A stretch of 64,000 nt of DNA from Crocosphaera chwakensis CCY0110 (GCF_000169335.1 NZ_AAXW01000011.1:76563-140562); one strand, 5' to 3'; numbered from the stretch's first letter, positions 1 through 9,924 are shown. Notes: generated by a model not told the origin, from the sequence alone. Numbers and translations are program-made.

Positions 1-53
1 TCTAAAATAAAACCCACAATACCGACTATCCAAAACCAACGATTTTTTTTCAC
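1..53 (-). CDS. lspA: Signal peptidase II, N-terminal fragment (partial)
   Basis: A GTG start at 53 on the minus strand opens a frame that runs off the left edge, giving about 17 residues that begin MKKNRWFWIVGIVGF. The basic start followed by a hydrophobic helix fits the first membrane segment of prolipoprotein signal peptidase (LspA), which cleaves lipoprotein signal peptides in the inner membrane. It lies 8 bp downstream of the bioY stop on the same strand, an arrangement I recall from other cyanobacteria. The call rests on 17 residues and on context only; another small membrane protein is possible. Confidence 0.5.
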   Translation of the reverse strand, partial: MKKNRWFWIVGIVGFIL

Positions 54-61
54 GAATCTAA

Positions 62-724
62 TTAATAAAAGAGAATATGACGCAAAATAAAAGCAATAAC
101 AGCCACAACACAAACCACCACTAATTGCCCAGGAATAGGCTCAACGGAATAATTAATAATAAGGTCAAAAAGATTATCTGAGGGCAACTCAGAAGGATTA
201 AGAAACCAGAGTCCTAATAAATAAATTAAGCCACAACCATGAATTATTAATAAACCAGCAGCAGCACTAATTCCTAATACTTCTAGTTTTGTTCTTCTGT
301 GAAACGCTAACCAACCACATAACCAAGCCCCAGGCATAAACCCTAAAATGTAACCAAAACTTGGTTGTTCCCAGTATTGTAAGCCACCCCCTTGCGCGAA
401 AACAGGATACCAAAATAAACCCAAGAAGACATAAGCCACTTGAGCTAGGAAACCTGCGTTTTTTCCGCCCATACAGCCGGTTAAGAGGACAGCGCCCACT
501 TGAAACGTGACTCCAAGGGGCATACTGTTGACCCCTTGTTCAGTCCAAGTCCAGGGCATATTCGTGACGAAAGCTTCAACAAAGGTGCTGAATATAGTTA
601 GTAATAAGCCGATTATCGCCCAAAGCAGTTCATTGGCAAAAGACACCGTTGATGAGGATTTTTTTGTATTAGTGAGCTTTTTTTTGGGTTTGCGTTTGAT
701 ATTCACCAGGAATTGGAGCTTCAC
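62..724 (-). CDS. bioY: BioY-family biotin transporter (S component)
   Basis: This is a polytopic membrane protein of up to 220 residues with about six hydrophobic segments and the BioY-type stretches LLTGCMGGKNAGFLAQVAYV and GFMPGAWLCGWLAF. BioY is the substrate-binding S component of ECF biotin transporters, and solitary BioY can work alone. It sits directly downstream of biotin synthase, which supports biotin uptake. The longest reading starts at a GTG at 724 and overlaps the bioB 3' end by 56 bp. The basic N-terminal 25 residues are not typical, so a later GTG (codon 7 or codon 27) may be the true start. lspA follows after 8 bp, so bioB, bioY and lspA may be co-transcribed. Confidence 0.85.
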   Translation of the reverse strand: MKLQFLVNIKRKPKKKLTNTKKSSSTVSFANELLWAIIGLLLTIFSTFVEAFVTNMPWTWTEQGVNSMPLGVTFQVGAVLLTGCMGGKNAGFLAQVAYVFLGLFWYPVFAQGGGLQYWEQPSFGYILGFMPGAWLCGWLAFHRRTKLEVLGISAAAGLLIIHGCGLIYLLGLWFLNPSELPSDNLFDLIINYSVEPIPGQLVVVCVVAVIAFILRHILFY

Positions 725-1772
725 CCCCTTGCAGTCCTAAAGATTCTAGCATGGCGTGATCGTTTTCTGGGGGTTGGCCCAGGGTAGTTAGGTAATGTCC
801 GATTAGCATAGCATTAATTCCTGATTTTAACCCTAAACTTTGTAATTCTCCCATGACGGCCTCTCGTCCGCCAGCGTACCGTAGAATTTGCTCAGGGAGA
901 AGAAAACGGAAAATTGCGATCGCTTTTAGGGCTTCAAATACATCGAGTTTCGGTAAATGGCCTAGAGGGGTTCCCTCTCTGGGGTTGAGGAGGTTGATAG
1001 GAACGGAATCTACTTCTAACTCTCGTAGGGAGATGGCCAGGTCAACCCTATCCTCCCATGTCTCTCCCATACCCATTATTCCACCCGTACAGGCTTGGAT
1101 TCCTGCTTTTTTGAGGTTTTTAACGGTTTCAACGCGATCGCCCCAGGAGTGGGTAGAAACGATGGATTGATAATAGTTTTCTGAAGCTTCTAAATTATGG
1201 TTATAGCGAGTGACCCCTGCTTTTTTCAATTCTTCTGCTTGTTCTAGGGTAACTTCTCCTAGAGCGCAACAGGGCTTAATATTGGTTTCTGTGGTAATTT
1301 GTCGTACGGTTTCGAGTATTTTCTCAAATTCTCCTGATTGAGGGCTATTATACTTCGGTCCGCGGCCTTGACTAACTAAGCAAAAACGTTTTGCTCCGGC
1401 TGCTTCGGCTGCTTTAGCTTGGGCGAGAATTTCTTCTGAAGATTTCAAGCCATAGATAGGACTATTTTCCCCTTGGTGGTGGACTGACTGGGAGCAAAAT
1501 TGACAATTTTCTGAGCAGTTGCCCGATTTTACGTTGATAATGCTACAGAGGTCTACTACGTTACCACAACAGGCTTGACGAATGCGATCGGCCGCTTCGC
1601 ACAGTAATAGGATGTTGTCTTGGCCGTCTATTTGGGTGAGGGTTAAGGCTTCGGTTTTCTTGAGGCGATCGCCTTTTATAATACGTTGGGATAAGGTATC
1701 TAACCAGTGTTTTAAGGCAGTGGTGTCTGCAGGTGGGGGAGTTTGAGGAGGTGAAGCGGATAATTGAACCAC
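669..1772 (-). CDS. bioB: Biotin synthase
   Basis: A radical-SAM enzyme of 367 residues that inserts sulfur into dethiobiotin, the last step of biotin synthesis. The radical-SAM cluster motif CxxxCxxC is visible as CSENCQFC near residue 85, preceded by the BioB stretch VVDLCSIINVKSG. Other family blocks are ASENYYQSIVSTHSW, CTGGIMGMGE and the C-terminal YAGGREAVMGELQ. The length is slightly above the usual 330-350 because of a proline-rich N-terminal extension. It is transcribed away from the restriction-modification gene at 1941, so its promoter should lie in 1773-1940. bioY overlaps its 3' end. Confidence 0.97.
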   Translation of the reverse strand: MVQLSASPPQTPPPADTTALKHWLDTLSQRIIKGDRLKKTEALTLTQIDGQDNILLLCEAADRIRQACCGNVVDLCSIINVKSGNCSENCQFCSQSVHHQGENSPIYGLKSSEEILAQAKAAEAAGAKRFCLVSQGRGPKYNSPQSGEFEKILETVRQITTETNIKPCCALGEVTLEQAEELKKAGVTRYNHNLEASENYYQSIVSTHSWGDRVETVKNLKKAGIQACTGGIMGMGETWEDRVDLAISLRELEVDSVPINLLNPREGTPLGHLPKLDVFEALKAIAIFRFLLPEQILRYAGGREAVMGELQSLGLKSGINAMLIGHYLTTLGQPPENDHAMLESLGLQGGEAPIPGEYQTQTQKKAH

Positions 1773-1940
1773 AATAGTCTTACCTGATGCTGTTTAAAGT
1801 CATGTGCATTGTATCATTTGAGGGTTTTTTCCTAGGCTTAACAGCAAGAAATCTTTAAACTCTCTACACAAATGGCTTTACTTCGATACAATTGGCTTTA
1901 GTTCGATTTTTAAGTATTCTTTTAAAAATTAAAGTCAAGA

Positions 1941-4900
1941 ATGATTGATCAAAATAATTTTAAACAAGTCTTGCTTCGCCTCGAATTTAGTAATGATGGG
2001 AATATTTTGTATAAAAAATTCCCAGGCATAGATGTAACATTAAAAGCAGATTTTAATACACAACAATTAATTTATCCTACTGATAAAGGTTTTACTATTA
2101 GTGGCGATTTTACCACCAGTTTTCATCAAAAAGAGAATTTTGTTGTTTTTGAATGTGTTTGTAGATTATTTGAAAAGGGTTATAAACCACAACATATTGA
2201 ACTTGAACCTAAATGGACTGTTGGCCATGGTGCAAGTGGGGGAAGGGCTGATATTATGGTTAAAGATAATTCGGGTAAATCTTTATTAATTATTGAGTGT
2301 AAAACCGCCGGAAAAGAGTTTAATGATGAATGGAAAAAGACGTTAATTAATGGCGGTCAAATTTTTTCTTATGCTAAACAAGCAGGAAGCACTAAATTTA
2401 TCGCACTTTATACATCTGATTTTGTGGATCAAAAGGTTAGTTTTGACTATTATTTGATCACTTTAAAAGACAATGAAAAACTCTTAGAAGAGATAGCAGA
2501 TACAGAACCATTATCTTATGGAAAAGCTAAACTTTTAGATAAAGAAGATATTTACCAAGCATGGAAAGAAACCTATAATCAAGATTTCGCTACTAAAGGA
2601 ATTTTTGAGGATGATATACCTGCTTATGAAATTGGCAAAACTAAATATTCTCTAGCGGATTTAACTAGCATTAGTAGTAATGATATTCAAGGAAAATATC
2701 ACCAATTTGCTACTATTTTAAGACAACATAATGTCTCTGGACGCGAAAATGCTTTTGATAAGCTAGTTAATTTATTCCTATGTAAAATTGTTGATGAAAC
2801 TAATAATCCTGATGAATTAAGGTTTTATTGGAAGGGGATCGCTTATGATAGCTTTTTTGAATTGCAAGACAGGTTGCAAAAGTTATATCAAGAAGGGATG
2901 AAACGCTTTTTAGGGGAAGATGTAACCTATATTGATAATGAAGCGATTGATCAAGCTTTTCGCTTTTTTAAAAATGATCCTGATGCAACTAGAGATACTA
3001 TTAAAAAGTATTTTCGTCAATTAAAGTTTTTCACTAATAATGATTTTGCTTTTATTGATGTTCACAATGAAAAATTATTTTATCAAAATGGGGTCGTCCT
3101 TTTAAAATTAGTGCAAATGCTTCAGGATATTCGCTTAAAAACAGAAGAAGAAAATCAGTTTCTAGGTGATATGTTTGAAGGATTTTTAGACCAAGGTATT
3201 AAACAATCAGAAGGACAATTTTTTACCCCTATTCCTATTGTTAAATTTATTCTTAAATCCCTACCTTTAGAAAAAATTTTTGCCGAAAGTAAAGAGATTC
3301 CATTAGTAATTGATTATGCTTGTGGGGCTGGACATTTCCTTAATGAATACGCCCAAGAAATCAAATTGATTGTTGAAAACCATTCAAAAAATGACCTTGA
3401 AAAATATTATCAAAATATTGTTGGTATAGAAAAGGAATATCGTCTTTCTAAAGTGGCAAAAGTTTCTGCTTTTATGTATGGACAAGATGAAATTAATATT
3501 ATTTATGCTGATAGTTTGGCAACTATTCCTAATATAAAAGAAAATGATTATTCTATTTTAGTAGCAAATCCTCCTTTTAGTGTGAAAGGTTTTTTAGAAA
3601 CTTTAGAGGAAAAGGATCGGAAGAAATATCAACTTATTGAAACTATTGAAACGAAAAGTTATCCTAATAATAATAGTATTGAAACCTTTTTTATTGAAAG
3701 AGCAAAACAATTATTAAAACCCGATGGAGTAATGGGTATTATTGTACCTTCTCCGATTTTAACGAAAGGTAAAGCTAAAAGCACCTCGAAATCTACTAAT
3801 ATTTATGTAGCAACGAGAAAAATTTTGCTTAAATATTTTGATATTATTGCTATTACTGAGTTTGGTAGTGGTACTTTTGGTAAAACGGGAACTAATACCG
3901 TAACTTTATTCTTAAGAAGAAAACCAGAAAATCCTGCCCCCTGTGATCATTTTTTGAATCGGGTTAATACTTGGTTTAAGGGTGAAGATAATAAAGATCA
4001 AATTTTTCAAGATGAGTATTTAATTAAAAATTATTGTCATCATTTAGAGTTTAATTTTGAGGATTATAAAACTTTTTTAACAGGAAAAATTAACGAAAAT
4101 TTTTTTAATCATGATATTTTAAAAGACTATCAAAAAGAGTTTTATAAATGGACAGAAATTAAGAAGCTGAAAAAATCAAGAGCTTTTAAAGCTTTGAGTA
4201 AAGAAGCTAAACAAGAAGAATTAGATAAAAGATTTATGACTTATGTGCAAGATATTGAAAGAGATAAACTCTATTATTTTGTGTTAGCTAGTCTTAATAC
4301 TCAACAGGTTTTAATTATTAAAAGTCCTTCTAAAAATACAGAAATGAAAGAGTTTTTAGGTTACGAGTGGAGTGGTAGGAAAGGAAGTGAAGGTATTAAA
4401 TATTTAGGAAATTTTAAACTAGATAAAATAGAAGGTGAAAATGAAGACGAAGGAATCGAATTATTAGATAAAGAAGATAAAAGAGTGTTAAGTAATCTTG
4501 CTAATTTAGCTAATATTAATACTCCTCTTTATGATCCTCAAAATAATGACAATCTAGAAAAAATAAACTTTTTAATTAAGCAAAATTTTCTAGGTGAAAC
4601 TGTGGATATTCCTGAAAGTTTAAGTCGTTTTGTGACATCTGCTTTTTTAGTAGATATGTTAGACTTTTCTAGCCCTGATTTCAATAAAGCAATTAGTTTA
4701 ACACCAAATAAAAAAAACATTACTTTTAATACTAAATGGAATTTATATAGATTAGGTGATATTGTGGAGGTTAAAATTGGGGGTACACCACCAAGAGAGA
4801 ACTCTGATTATTTTAAAGGAGATAATCTTTGGGTGTCAATTTCTGAAATGAATGGTCAAATCATCATTGATACTAAAGAAAAAATAACAGATCAAGGTGT

Positions 4901-5864
4901 TAAAGATTCTAATGTTAAATTAATTCCTAAAGGAACAACTTTACTTAGTTTTAAATTGTCTATTGGAAAAACGGCAATAGCAGGTAAGGATTTATATACA
5001 AATGAAGCAATTGCTGGTTTAATTCCTTTAGATAAAAATCAAGTTCTTGACTTATTCTTATTTCATATATTTAATGCTAAATTAATTAATTTAGAAAATG
5101 TGGGTTTAAATACATTTGGTAAAAGTTTAAATAGTGGATTTTTAAAAAAAGATGTTAAAATCCCTTTACCTCCCCTTGAAATTCAAGAGGAAATAGTTAA
5201 AGCTTGTCAAGCTATTGATGAGGAATTTGAGAAAGTGGAAACTATGATTAAAAAGGAGAAAGAAAAGATTGAAAAGTTAGCTAATCAACAGTATGAAATG
5301 TATCCTAAATATCAACTTGGTAATTTATCTAGTATGCCTCAATATGGTGCGAATGAAAAAGCAATTAATGGTAATAAAATATCTGATTATAGATATATAA
5401 GAATAACAGATATTAATGAAGATGGTAGTTTAAATAATGATTTCAAAACAGCCGAAAAAATAGAAGATAAATATATTTTGGAAGATGGCGATTTTCTTTT
5501 TGCGAGGTCAGGTAATACAGTAGGTAAAACTTTTTTATATCAATCTCAATATGGTAAAGCAATTTTTGCAGGATATCTGATAAGATTTAAGTTAATGCAA
5601 GACAGAATTTTACCTAAATATTTAGAAATCGTAACAAAAAGCTCAATTTATAAAAAATGGATTGAAGATGTGCAAACTGGTTCATCACAACCTAATATAA
5701 ATGGTCAAATTTATTCATCTTTAGAAATTCCTTTACCAGAATTACAAAAACAACAAAAAATTATCTCTGAAGTAGACAAATGTGAAGTAAAAATCAAAGA
5801 ATCTCAAACAATAATTAACAGTATTGCGAAGAGAAAAGAATCGGTAATCTATAAATATTTGTAA
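1941..5864 (+). CDS. Nuclease-methyltransferase-specificity fusion (type IIG / type I-like restriction-modification)
   Basis: A 1307-residue single-chain restriction-modification protein. The N-terminus has a PD-(D/E)xK-type nuclease: GGRAD (D104) followed by LLIIECK (E119, K121), as in the HsdR N-terminal family. A gamma-type N6-adenine methylase follows, with SAM motif VIDYACGAGHFL near residue 456 and catalytic NPPF near 541. The C-terminal third carries two HsdS-like target recognition halves, starting near 932 (YRLGDIVEVKIGGTPPR) and 1120 (YQLGNLSSMPQYG). Each half ends in a charged coiled-coil segment (near 1085-1115 and at the end). No helicase motifs are present, so this is not a classical type I enzyme. 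It has no partner genes and is visibly more AT-rich than bioB and gcvT, which suggests acquisition. All key motifs look intact. The recognition sequence cannot be read. Confidence 0.9.
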   Translation: MIDQNNFKQVLLRLEFSNDGNILYKKFPGIDVTLKADFNTQQLIYPTDKGFTISGDFTTSFHQKENFVVFECVCRLFEKGYKPQHIELEPKWTVGHGASGGRADIMVKDNSGKSLLIIECKTAGKEFNDEWKKTLINGGQIFSYAKQAGSTKFIALYTSDFVDQKVSFDYYLITLKDNEKLLEEIADTEPLSYGKAKLLDKEDIYQAWKETYNQDFATKGIFEDDIPAYEIGKTKYSLADLTSISSNDIQGKYHQFATILRQHNVSGRENAFDKLVNLFLCKIVDETNNPDELRFYWKGIAYDSFFELQDRLQKLYQEGMKRFLGEDVTYIDNEAIDQAFRFFKNDPDATRDTIKKYFRQLKFFTNNDFAFIDVHNEKLFYQNGVVLLKLVQMLQDIRLKTEEENQFLGDMFEGFLDQGIKQSEGQFFTPIPIVKFILKSLPLEKIFAESKEIPLVIDYACGAGHFLNEYAQEIKLIVENHSKNDLEKYYQNIVGIEKEYRLSKVAKVSAFMYGQDEINIIYADSLATIPNIKENDYSILVANPPFSVKGFLETLEEKDRKKYQLIETIETKSYPNNNSIETFFIERAKQLLKPDGVMGIIVPSPILTKGKAKSTSKSTNIYVATRKILLKYFDIIAITEFGSGTFGKTGTNTVTLFLRRKPENPAPCDHFLNRVNTWFKGEDNKDQIFQDEYLIKNYCHHLEFNFEDYKTFLTGKINENFFNHDILKDYQKEFYKWTEIKKLKKSRAFKALSKEAKQEELDKRFMTYVQDIERDKLYYFVLASLNTQQVLIIKSPSKNTEMKEFLGYEWSGRKGSEGIKYLGNFKLDKIEGENEDEGIELLDKEDKRVLSNLANLANINTPLYDPQNNDNLEKINFLIKQNFLGETVDIPESLSRFVTSAFLVDMLDFSSPDFNKAISLTPNKKNITFNTKWNLYRLGDIVEVKIGGTPPRENSDYFKGDNLWVSISEMNGQIIIDTKEKITDQGVKDSNVKLIPKGTTLLSFKLSIGKTAIAGKDLYTNEAIAGLIPLDKNQVLDLFLFHIFNAKLINLENVGLNTFGKSLNSGFLKKDVKIPLPPLEIQEEIVKACQAIDEEFEKVETMIKKEKEKIEKLANQQYEMYPKYQLGNLSSMPQYGANEKAINGNKISDYRYIRITDINEDGSLNNDFKTAEKIEDKYILEDGDFLFARSGNTVGKTFLYQSQYGKAIFAGYLIRFKLMQDRILPKYLEIVTKSSIYKKWIEDVQTGSSQPNINGQIYSSLEIPLPELQKQQKIISEVDKCEVKIKESQTIINSIAKRKESVIYKYL

Positions 5865-5923
5865 GCATATCTTTATATTAGTATTAGGATGAAACAACAT
5901 AGCAAATACCTCGGAATTACAAG

Positions 5924-6382
5924 TTATAAATTAAACTCTTGTAAAGCAGGATAAAAGTTACTATTTTCATGACTGGGGCGACTTAATTTAATTAAAGCAA
6001 ATCGTTGTAATGCGGTTAGTTTATCCCATTGTTCTAAAGTGATTTTTTTATCAAATTCCGCTATTTTCTCTTGAATTTCTACAGGAATCTGATTTCTATC
6101 TAACCAAGGAGGGTTATCATCAATAGGTAAAGTTTTTGCTGGCGTTCCTGTTTTTTGAGTCACTAAAGTTTGCAAAAAATCTCGATATAATTTTCTTTCT
6201 TCAGGAGTTTCGCAAGCCATACTAACTAAGACTTGTTTTTCTGGTGAAGTGAATTGATTCCAGTGGTTTAATTTCAATTTTACTCCACAAGTGTCTAACT
6301 TGAGACGAACGATCATGGGAATACAGTGTAAAGACTCAACAAATTCTTGTTCAAATTGAAAAAAATGATCCATAATATCCAT
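5924..6382 (-). CDS. Nitrate reductase associated protein family
   Basis: A small soluble protein of 152 residues. It matches the cyanobacterial family annotated as nitrate reductase associated protein: FEQEFVESLHCIPMIVRLKL, then LDTCGVKL, LVSMACETPEE and a C-terminal WDKLTALQRFALIKL block. The biochemical role is not known to me; the family name comes from genomic association with nitrate assimilation. No nitrate genes are nearby, so context adds nothing. A second in-frame ATG three codons in (6373) is an equally possible start. It converges with the restriction-modification gene. Confidence 0.8.
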   Translation of the reverse strand: MDIMDHFFQFEQEFVESLHCIPMIVRLKLDTCGVKLKLNHWNQFTSPEKQVLVSMACETPEERKLYRDFLQTLVTQKTGTPAKTLPIDDNPPWLDRNQIPVEIQEKIAEFDKKITLEQWDKLTALQRFALIKLSRPSHENSNFYPALQEFNL

Positions 6383-6450
6383 AATATTTAATATTTACAA
6401 TCCTGGATTGTCAAACTAAAATATAACTCGCTGATTATCAAGAAATTCCT

Positions 6451-7560
6451 GTGGCTAATTCTAACGTTTCTGATTCTCTTTTGCGTACTCCTTTATATGA
6501 TTTAATTATCCAACAGAAAGCGAGGATGACCGCGTTTTCTGGTTGGGAAATGCCGGTGCAGTTTACGGGACTAAAAGTAGAACATCACGCTGTCAGAACT
6601 GCAGTGGGAATGTTTGATATTTCTCACATGGGTAAGTTTACCTTAGAGGGAGAAGGTTTATTTCCTATGTTACAGTCCCTAGTTCCTTCTGACTTAAACC
6701 GATTAACCCCTGGTAAAGCTCAATATACCGTACTGTTAAATCCCGATGGGGGTATTATTGACGACATTATTATTTACTGTCAAGGAGAAGAAAAAGCAGT
6801 TATTATTGTTAATGCAGCAACGAAAGATAAAGATAAAAAGTGGATTTTATCTAATCTAGGTTCAACTAATATCAATTTTACCGATTTATCCCAAGATAAA
6901 GTCTTATTAGCAATTCAAGGTCCCGAAACAGCAGAAACATTGCAACCTTTAGTTAAGGCGGATCTCACTCAACTGTCTTTCTTTGGCCATACCGATACTA
7001 AAGTGTTGGGATATCCTGCGTTTATCGCCCGGACTGGGTACACCGGAGAAGATGGCTTTGAGGTGATGATCTCCCCCGAAGGCGGACAAGAATTATGGCG
7101 ATCGCTACTTGAAACTGGGGTAACTCCCTGCGGTTTGGGGGCTAGAGATACCCTAAGGTTAGAAGCAGCCATGTCTTTATATGGCCAAGATATCGATGAT
7201 CATACCACTCCCTTAGAAGCCGGGTTAAAATGGCTGGTGCATTTGGATAAAAAGGGTAAGTTTATGGGACGAGAGGTGTTAGAAAAACAAGCCGAAGAAG
7301 GGGTTAAACGGCGTTTAGTGGGGTTAGAAATGGAAGGACGACATATTGCCCGTCATGGGTATCCGGTGGTTTCTGAGGACAAAATTGTCGGGGAAGTCAC
7401 TAGCGGAACCATTGGTCCAACCGTGGGAAAAGCGATCGCTTTAGCTTATGTTCCTAGGTCGTTAAGTAAAATAGGGACAACGGTTGAGGTAGAAATTAGA
7501 GGAAAACTCTACCCGGCTAAAGTGGTTAAAAAGCCTTTTTATAAGTCTGAAAATCGTTAA
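6451..7560 (+). CDS. gcvT: Aminomethyltransferase (glycine cleavage T protein)
   Basis: A 369-residue T protein of the glycine cleavage system. It transfers the methylene group of the aminomethyl lipoyl-H protein to tetrahydrofolate, releasing ammonia, and in cyanobacteria serves photorespiratory glycine breakdown. Family blocks include MTAFSGWEMPVQF, FDISHMGKFTLEG, ARTGYTGEDGFE, GLGARDTLRLEAAM and the C-terminal TSGTIGPTVGKAIALAYV. The length is normal. The start is a GTG (6451), chosen because it lies just upstream of the conserved LLRTPLYDLI segment. No other gcv gene is adjacent. Confidence 0.97.
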   Translation: MANSNVSDSLLRTPLYDLIIQQKARMTAFSGWEMPVQFTGLKVEHHAVRTAVGMFDISHMGKFTLEGEGLFPMLQSLVPSDLNRLTPGKAQYTVLLNPDGGIIDDIIIYCQGEEKAVIIVNAATKDKDKKWILSNLGSTNINFTDLSQDKVLLAIQGPETAETLQPLVKADLTQLSFFGHTDTKVLGYPAFIARTGYTGEDGFEVMISPEGGQELWRSLLETGVTPCGLGARDTLRLEAAMSLYGQDIDDHTTPLEAGLKWLVHLDKKGKFMGREVLEKQAEEGVKRRLVGLEMEGRHIARHGYPVVSEDKIVGEVTSGTIGPTVGKAIALAYVPRSLSKIGTTVEVEIRGKLYPAKVVKKPFYKSENR

Positions 7561-7645
7561 ATAAGGAACAGAGAACGGGGAAAAGGGAACAGAATTTTTA
7601 CACCGTTATCTAATATAAGTAGACACTGTTTCTAATTCATCCCTT

Positions 7646-9031
7646 ATGAAAATTCCCCGTAGATTATGGCTAATCTTTGGGATTAGCAGTTTCGTTTTAT
7701 TTTTTTGTGCTGGTTTACGTCACTGGTTATTTCAGTCTAATGCGTTAGATTTAGGTTGGTTTGATCAATCTCTTTACTTAATTAGTCAAGGAAAACCCCC
7801 CATTGTTTCTTTTTCTGAGGATCATATTTTGGGGGATCATGCTGCTTTTATTTTTTATCCCTTGGCATTATTGTATGTTATTGTTCCTAATGTTCATTGG
7901 TTATTTTTAGTCCAAGCGATCGCTTTATCGATTTCTATTTTTCCTTTATGGTTATTAGCTAAAAAAGTAGGTTTAAAGGATAATTTAGCTTTAAGTTTAG
8001 TTGGTGTTTATTTATTATATCCTTTAATATTTAATGTTAATTTATTTGATTTTCATTCGGAAGTAATTGCCTTGCCTACAATATTTTGGGCAGTATTAGC
8101 AGCGAGATCAAAACATTTTTTACAATTTATTGTTGCTATTATTTTAATTTTAAGTTGTAAAGCAGTCTTATCCTTAACTGTTGCAGCGATGGGAGTCTGG
8201 TTATTATTTTTTGAAAAAAGAAAAAAGTATGGATTTTTAGCTTTATTTTTAGGTATATTTTGGTTTATTATCACCACACAATTTATTATTCCTCAATTTA
8301 GTGGTGATGAAGTAGCAGCCGTAGGACGTTATTCATTTTTAGGGAATTCAGTAACAGAAATTATAACTAATTTAATTTTGCAACCTAATATCATTTTAAG
8401 TCGCATTTTTACTTTAGCTAATTTAGAATATATTATCCTTTTATTGATTCCTGTAATTTGGGGTTTATCTCCTCGTTACTTAATCCCTTTAGTCGCTGCA
8501 ATTCCTGCATTAACTTTAAATTTATTAACTGATTATCAACCGCAAAAAGATTTAGTACATCAATATTCTATTCCTATTTTACCCTTTCTATTATTATCAG
8601 TTATTGCTACATTAGCAGCAAAAAGAAGCTTATTTCGTAATCCAAAGTATATCATATCATGGTCATTAATTGCTTTTTTAGCTCTAGGAAAATATGGTTA
8701 TTTTACCTCTCGATATTTAGAACAAATCGAAACAGTATCAGCCATGAGAGAAGCGGTAAAATTAGTTCCTGCTGAAGTCAAACTATTAACATCTCCCCAA
8801 ATCTCGCCTCATTTAACCCATCGTTCTGTGATTAAATTAGCTATCAAAGATCGAGAACCTATTGACGTAAAACAGTTTGATTATATTTTACTGAATACTC
8901 GTTATTCAGGATGGGAAAACTCACAAGAAACTGTTAATAATATCGTCAATGAACTAAAAAATAATAAAGATTTTCGACTTAAATATGAGAAAAATGGAGT
9001 TATTTTATTGACTAACCATAAAGTTGATTAA
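7646..9031 (+). CDS. DUF2079 polytopic membrane protein
   Basis: A 461-residue protein with about ten hydrophobic segments. The DUF2079 signature region is clear: LDLGWFDQSLYLISQGKPP, then a conserved HxxFxxY-like segment (GDHAAFIFYPLALLY). DUF2079 resembles polytopic GT-C-type glycosyltransferase scaffolds, but its substrate is not established. The soluble tail (about residues 365-461) is charged and faces one side of the membrane. A strong terminator-like hairpin with a T tract follows at 9174. It is probably monocistronic. Confidence 0.8.
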   Translation: MKIPRRLWLIFGISSFVLFFCAGLRHWLFQSNALDLGWFDQSLYLISQGKPPIVSFSEDHILGDHAAFIFYPLALLYVIVPNVHWLFLVQAIALSISIFPLWLLAKKVGLKDNLALSLVGVYLLYPLIFNVNLFDFHSEVIALPTIFWAVLAARSKHFLQFIVAIILILSCKAVLSLTVAAMGVWLLFFEKRKKYGFLALFLGIFWFIITTQFIIPQFSGDEVAAVGRYSFLGNSVTEIITNLILQPNIILSRIFTLANLEYIILLLIPVIWGLSPRYLIPLVAAIPALTLNLLTDYQPQKDLVHQYSIPILPFLLLSVIATLAAKRSLFRNPKYIISWSLIAFLALGKYGYFTSRYLEQIETVSAMREAVKLVPAEVKLLTSPQISPHLTHRSVIKLAIKDREPIDVKQFDYILLNTRYSGWENSQETVNNIVNELKNNKDFRLKYEKNGVILLTNHKVD

Positions 9032-9173
9032 TGTAATATATTTTTCTATTGATTTATTTGTTGTTGACAGTTTTATAATCATGACATCTGAGTTGACTCT
9101 TTCATTGACTTTTGATCAGAAATTTACTGTAATCAATTAATGTTGAAGTTATTAATCATTTTTTTATATTATT

Positions 9174-9232
9174 AGGGGACAAAGTATAGAATATTTCTGT
9201 TTAACTTCTATACGAGATCCCCTGATTTTTTT
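9174..9232 (+). terminator. Rho-independent terminator
   Basis: Two nested arms pair: AGGGGA with TCCCCT, and inside them GTATAGAA with TTCTATAC. A run of seven T follows immediately. It lies 140 bp after the DUF2079 stop and reads as its transcription end. The opposite strand has no T tract after the stem. Confidence 0.75.
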
Positions 9233-9285
9233 ATCATCATCGTTTTTACGATTTCATATTATAGTGTTTTTTTGATTGAGAAGCG

Positions 9286-9633
9286 TTACAAAAAAGAATC
9301 TTCTACCATCACCTCCATCGGTGTACCGGTTCCTGGTGGGGGATAAATTCTAATTTTTGCTGTATTACTTAACGTTTGTAAACTCTCAGCAAATAAGGGT
9401 ATTGATTGTAAAACTTGCCAATTTAAATCATGATTAGGACAAATAACCACTAAAGTTAATCCCTTATTCCTAATCGTGACATCCCATCCACATTGCCTTA
9501 ATAATTCTTGTGTAATCGGAGTGCAATTATTATAAAAAATTTCTCCAGTTACTTCTTCTAATTCCCACGAAAGTTCACGGTAACTCGGATTTAAAGAAGG
9601 TAAATCATCGGGGGGTAAACAGGGTTTAGTCAT
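9286..9633 (-). CDS. Conserved hypothetical protein
   Basis: A soluble protein of 115 residues from the ATG at 9633. An upstream GTG adds five residues and is less likely because GAGAG lies just before the ATG. It begins MTKPCLPPDDLPSLNPSYRE and ends in a proline/glycine-rich stretch, IYPPPGTGTPMEVMVEDSFL. I do not recognise a domain. It lies on the same strand as the DUF2949 gene 70 bp upstream and may share its transcript. The composition is ordinary, with no signal peptide or membrane segment. Confidence 0.65.
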   Translation of the reverse strand: MTKPCLPPDDLPSLNPSYRELSWELEEVTGEIFYNNCTPITQELLRQCGWDVTIRNKGLTLVVICPNHDLNWQVLQSIPLFAESLQTLSNTAKIRIYPPPGTGTPMEVMVEDSFL

Positions 9634-9702
9634 CTTCAATACTCTCACTAATTTATTAAATCGATTTTTTAACTAAAAATACAAAAGACCAACAAGCAAA
9701 AC

Positions 9703-9924
9703 TTAATAACTTAACTCAACTTCATTAATTTCTCGATTGTCTATCCAATCTAAAACTTCATCTAGTTGATACAAATCAATGAATCCATATTGCCAAAGTA
9801 CCATTGGTAGGGAACCCATTGAAGTTTCTGTAAACTTAACAGCCATTTTCAAAGCATCAGCAGGAATCGCTAGTTTATGACGTAAATATTCAAGGAGTGA
9901 AGTTTGCAAATCGTTGGTCATCAT
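9703..9924 (-). CDS. DUF2949 family small protein
   Basis: A 73-residue protein of the cyanobacterial DUF2949 family. The diagnostic core is LPMVLWQYGFIDLYQLDEV with the following DWIDN, after an N-terminal LLEYLRHKLAIPADALKMAV helix. The function is unknown to me. Its two-helix pattern (short C-terminal xLxQLDxVLDWI segment) resembles the end of type II secretion GspE N-domain-like modules, but that is only a resemblance. It is followed after 69 bp by another small protein on the same strand. Confidence 0.75.
   Translation of the reverse strand: MMTNDLQTSLLEYLRHKLAIPADALKMAVKFTETSMGSLPMVLWQYGFIDLYQLDEVLDWIDNREINEVELSY

Noticed and set aside
853..1170. Plus-strand open frame of 105 codons
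   Set aside because: It lies opposite bioB, which is unambiguous.
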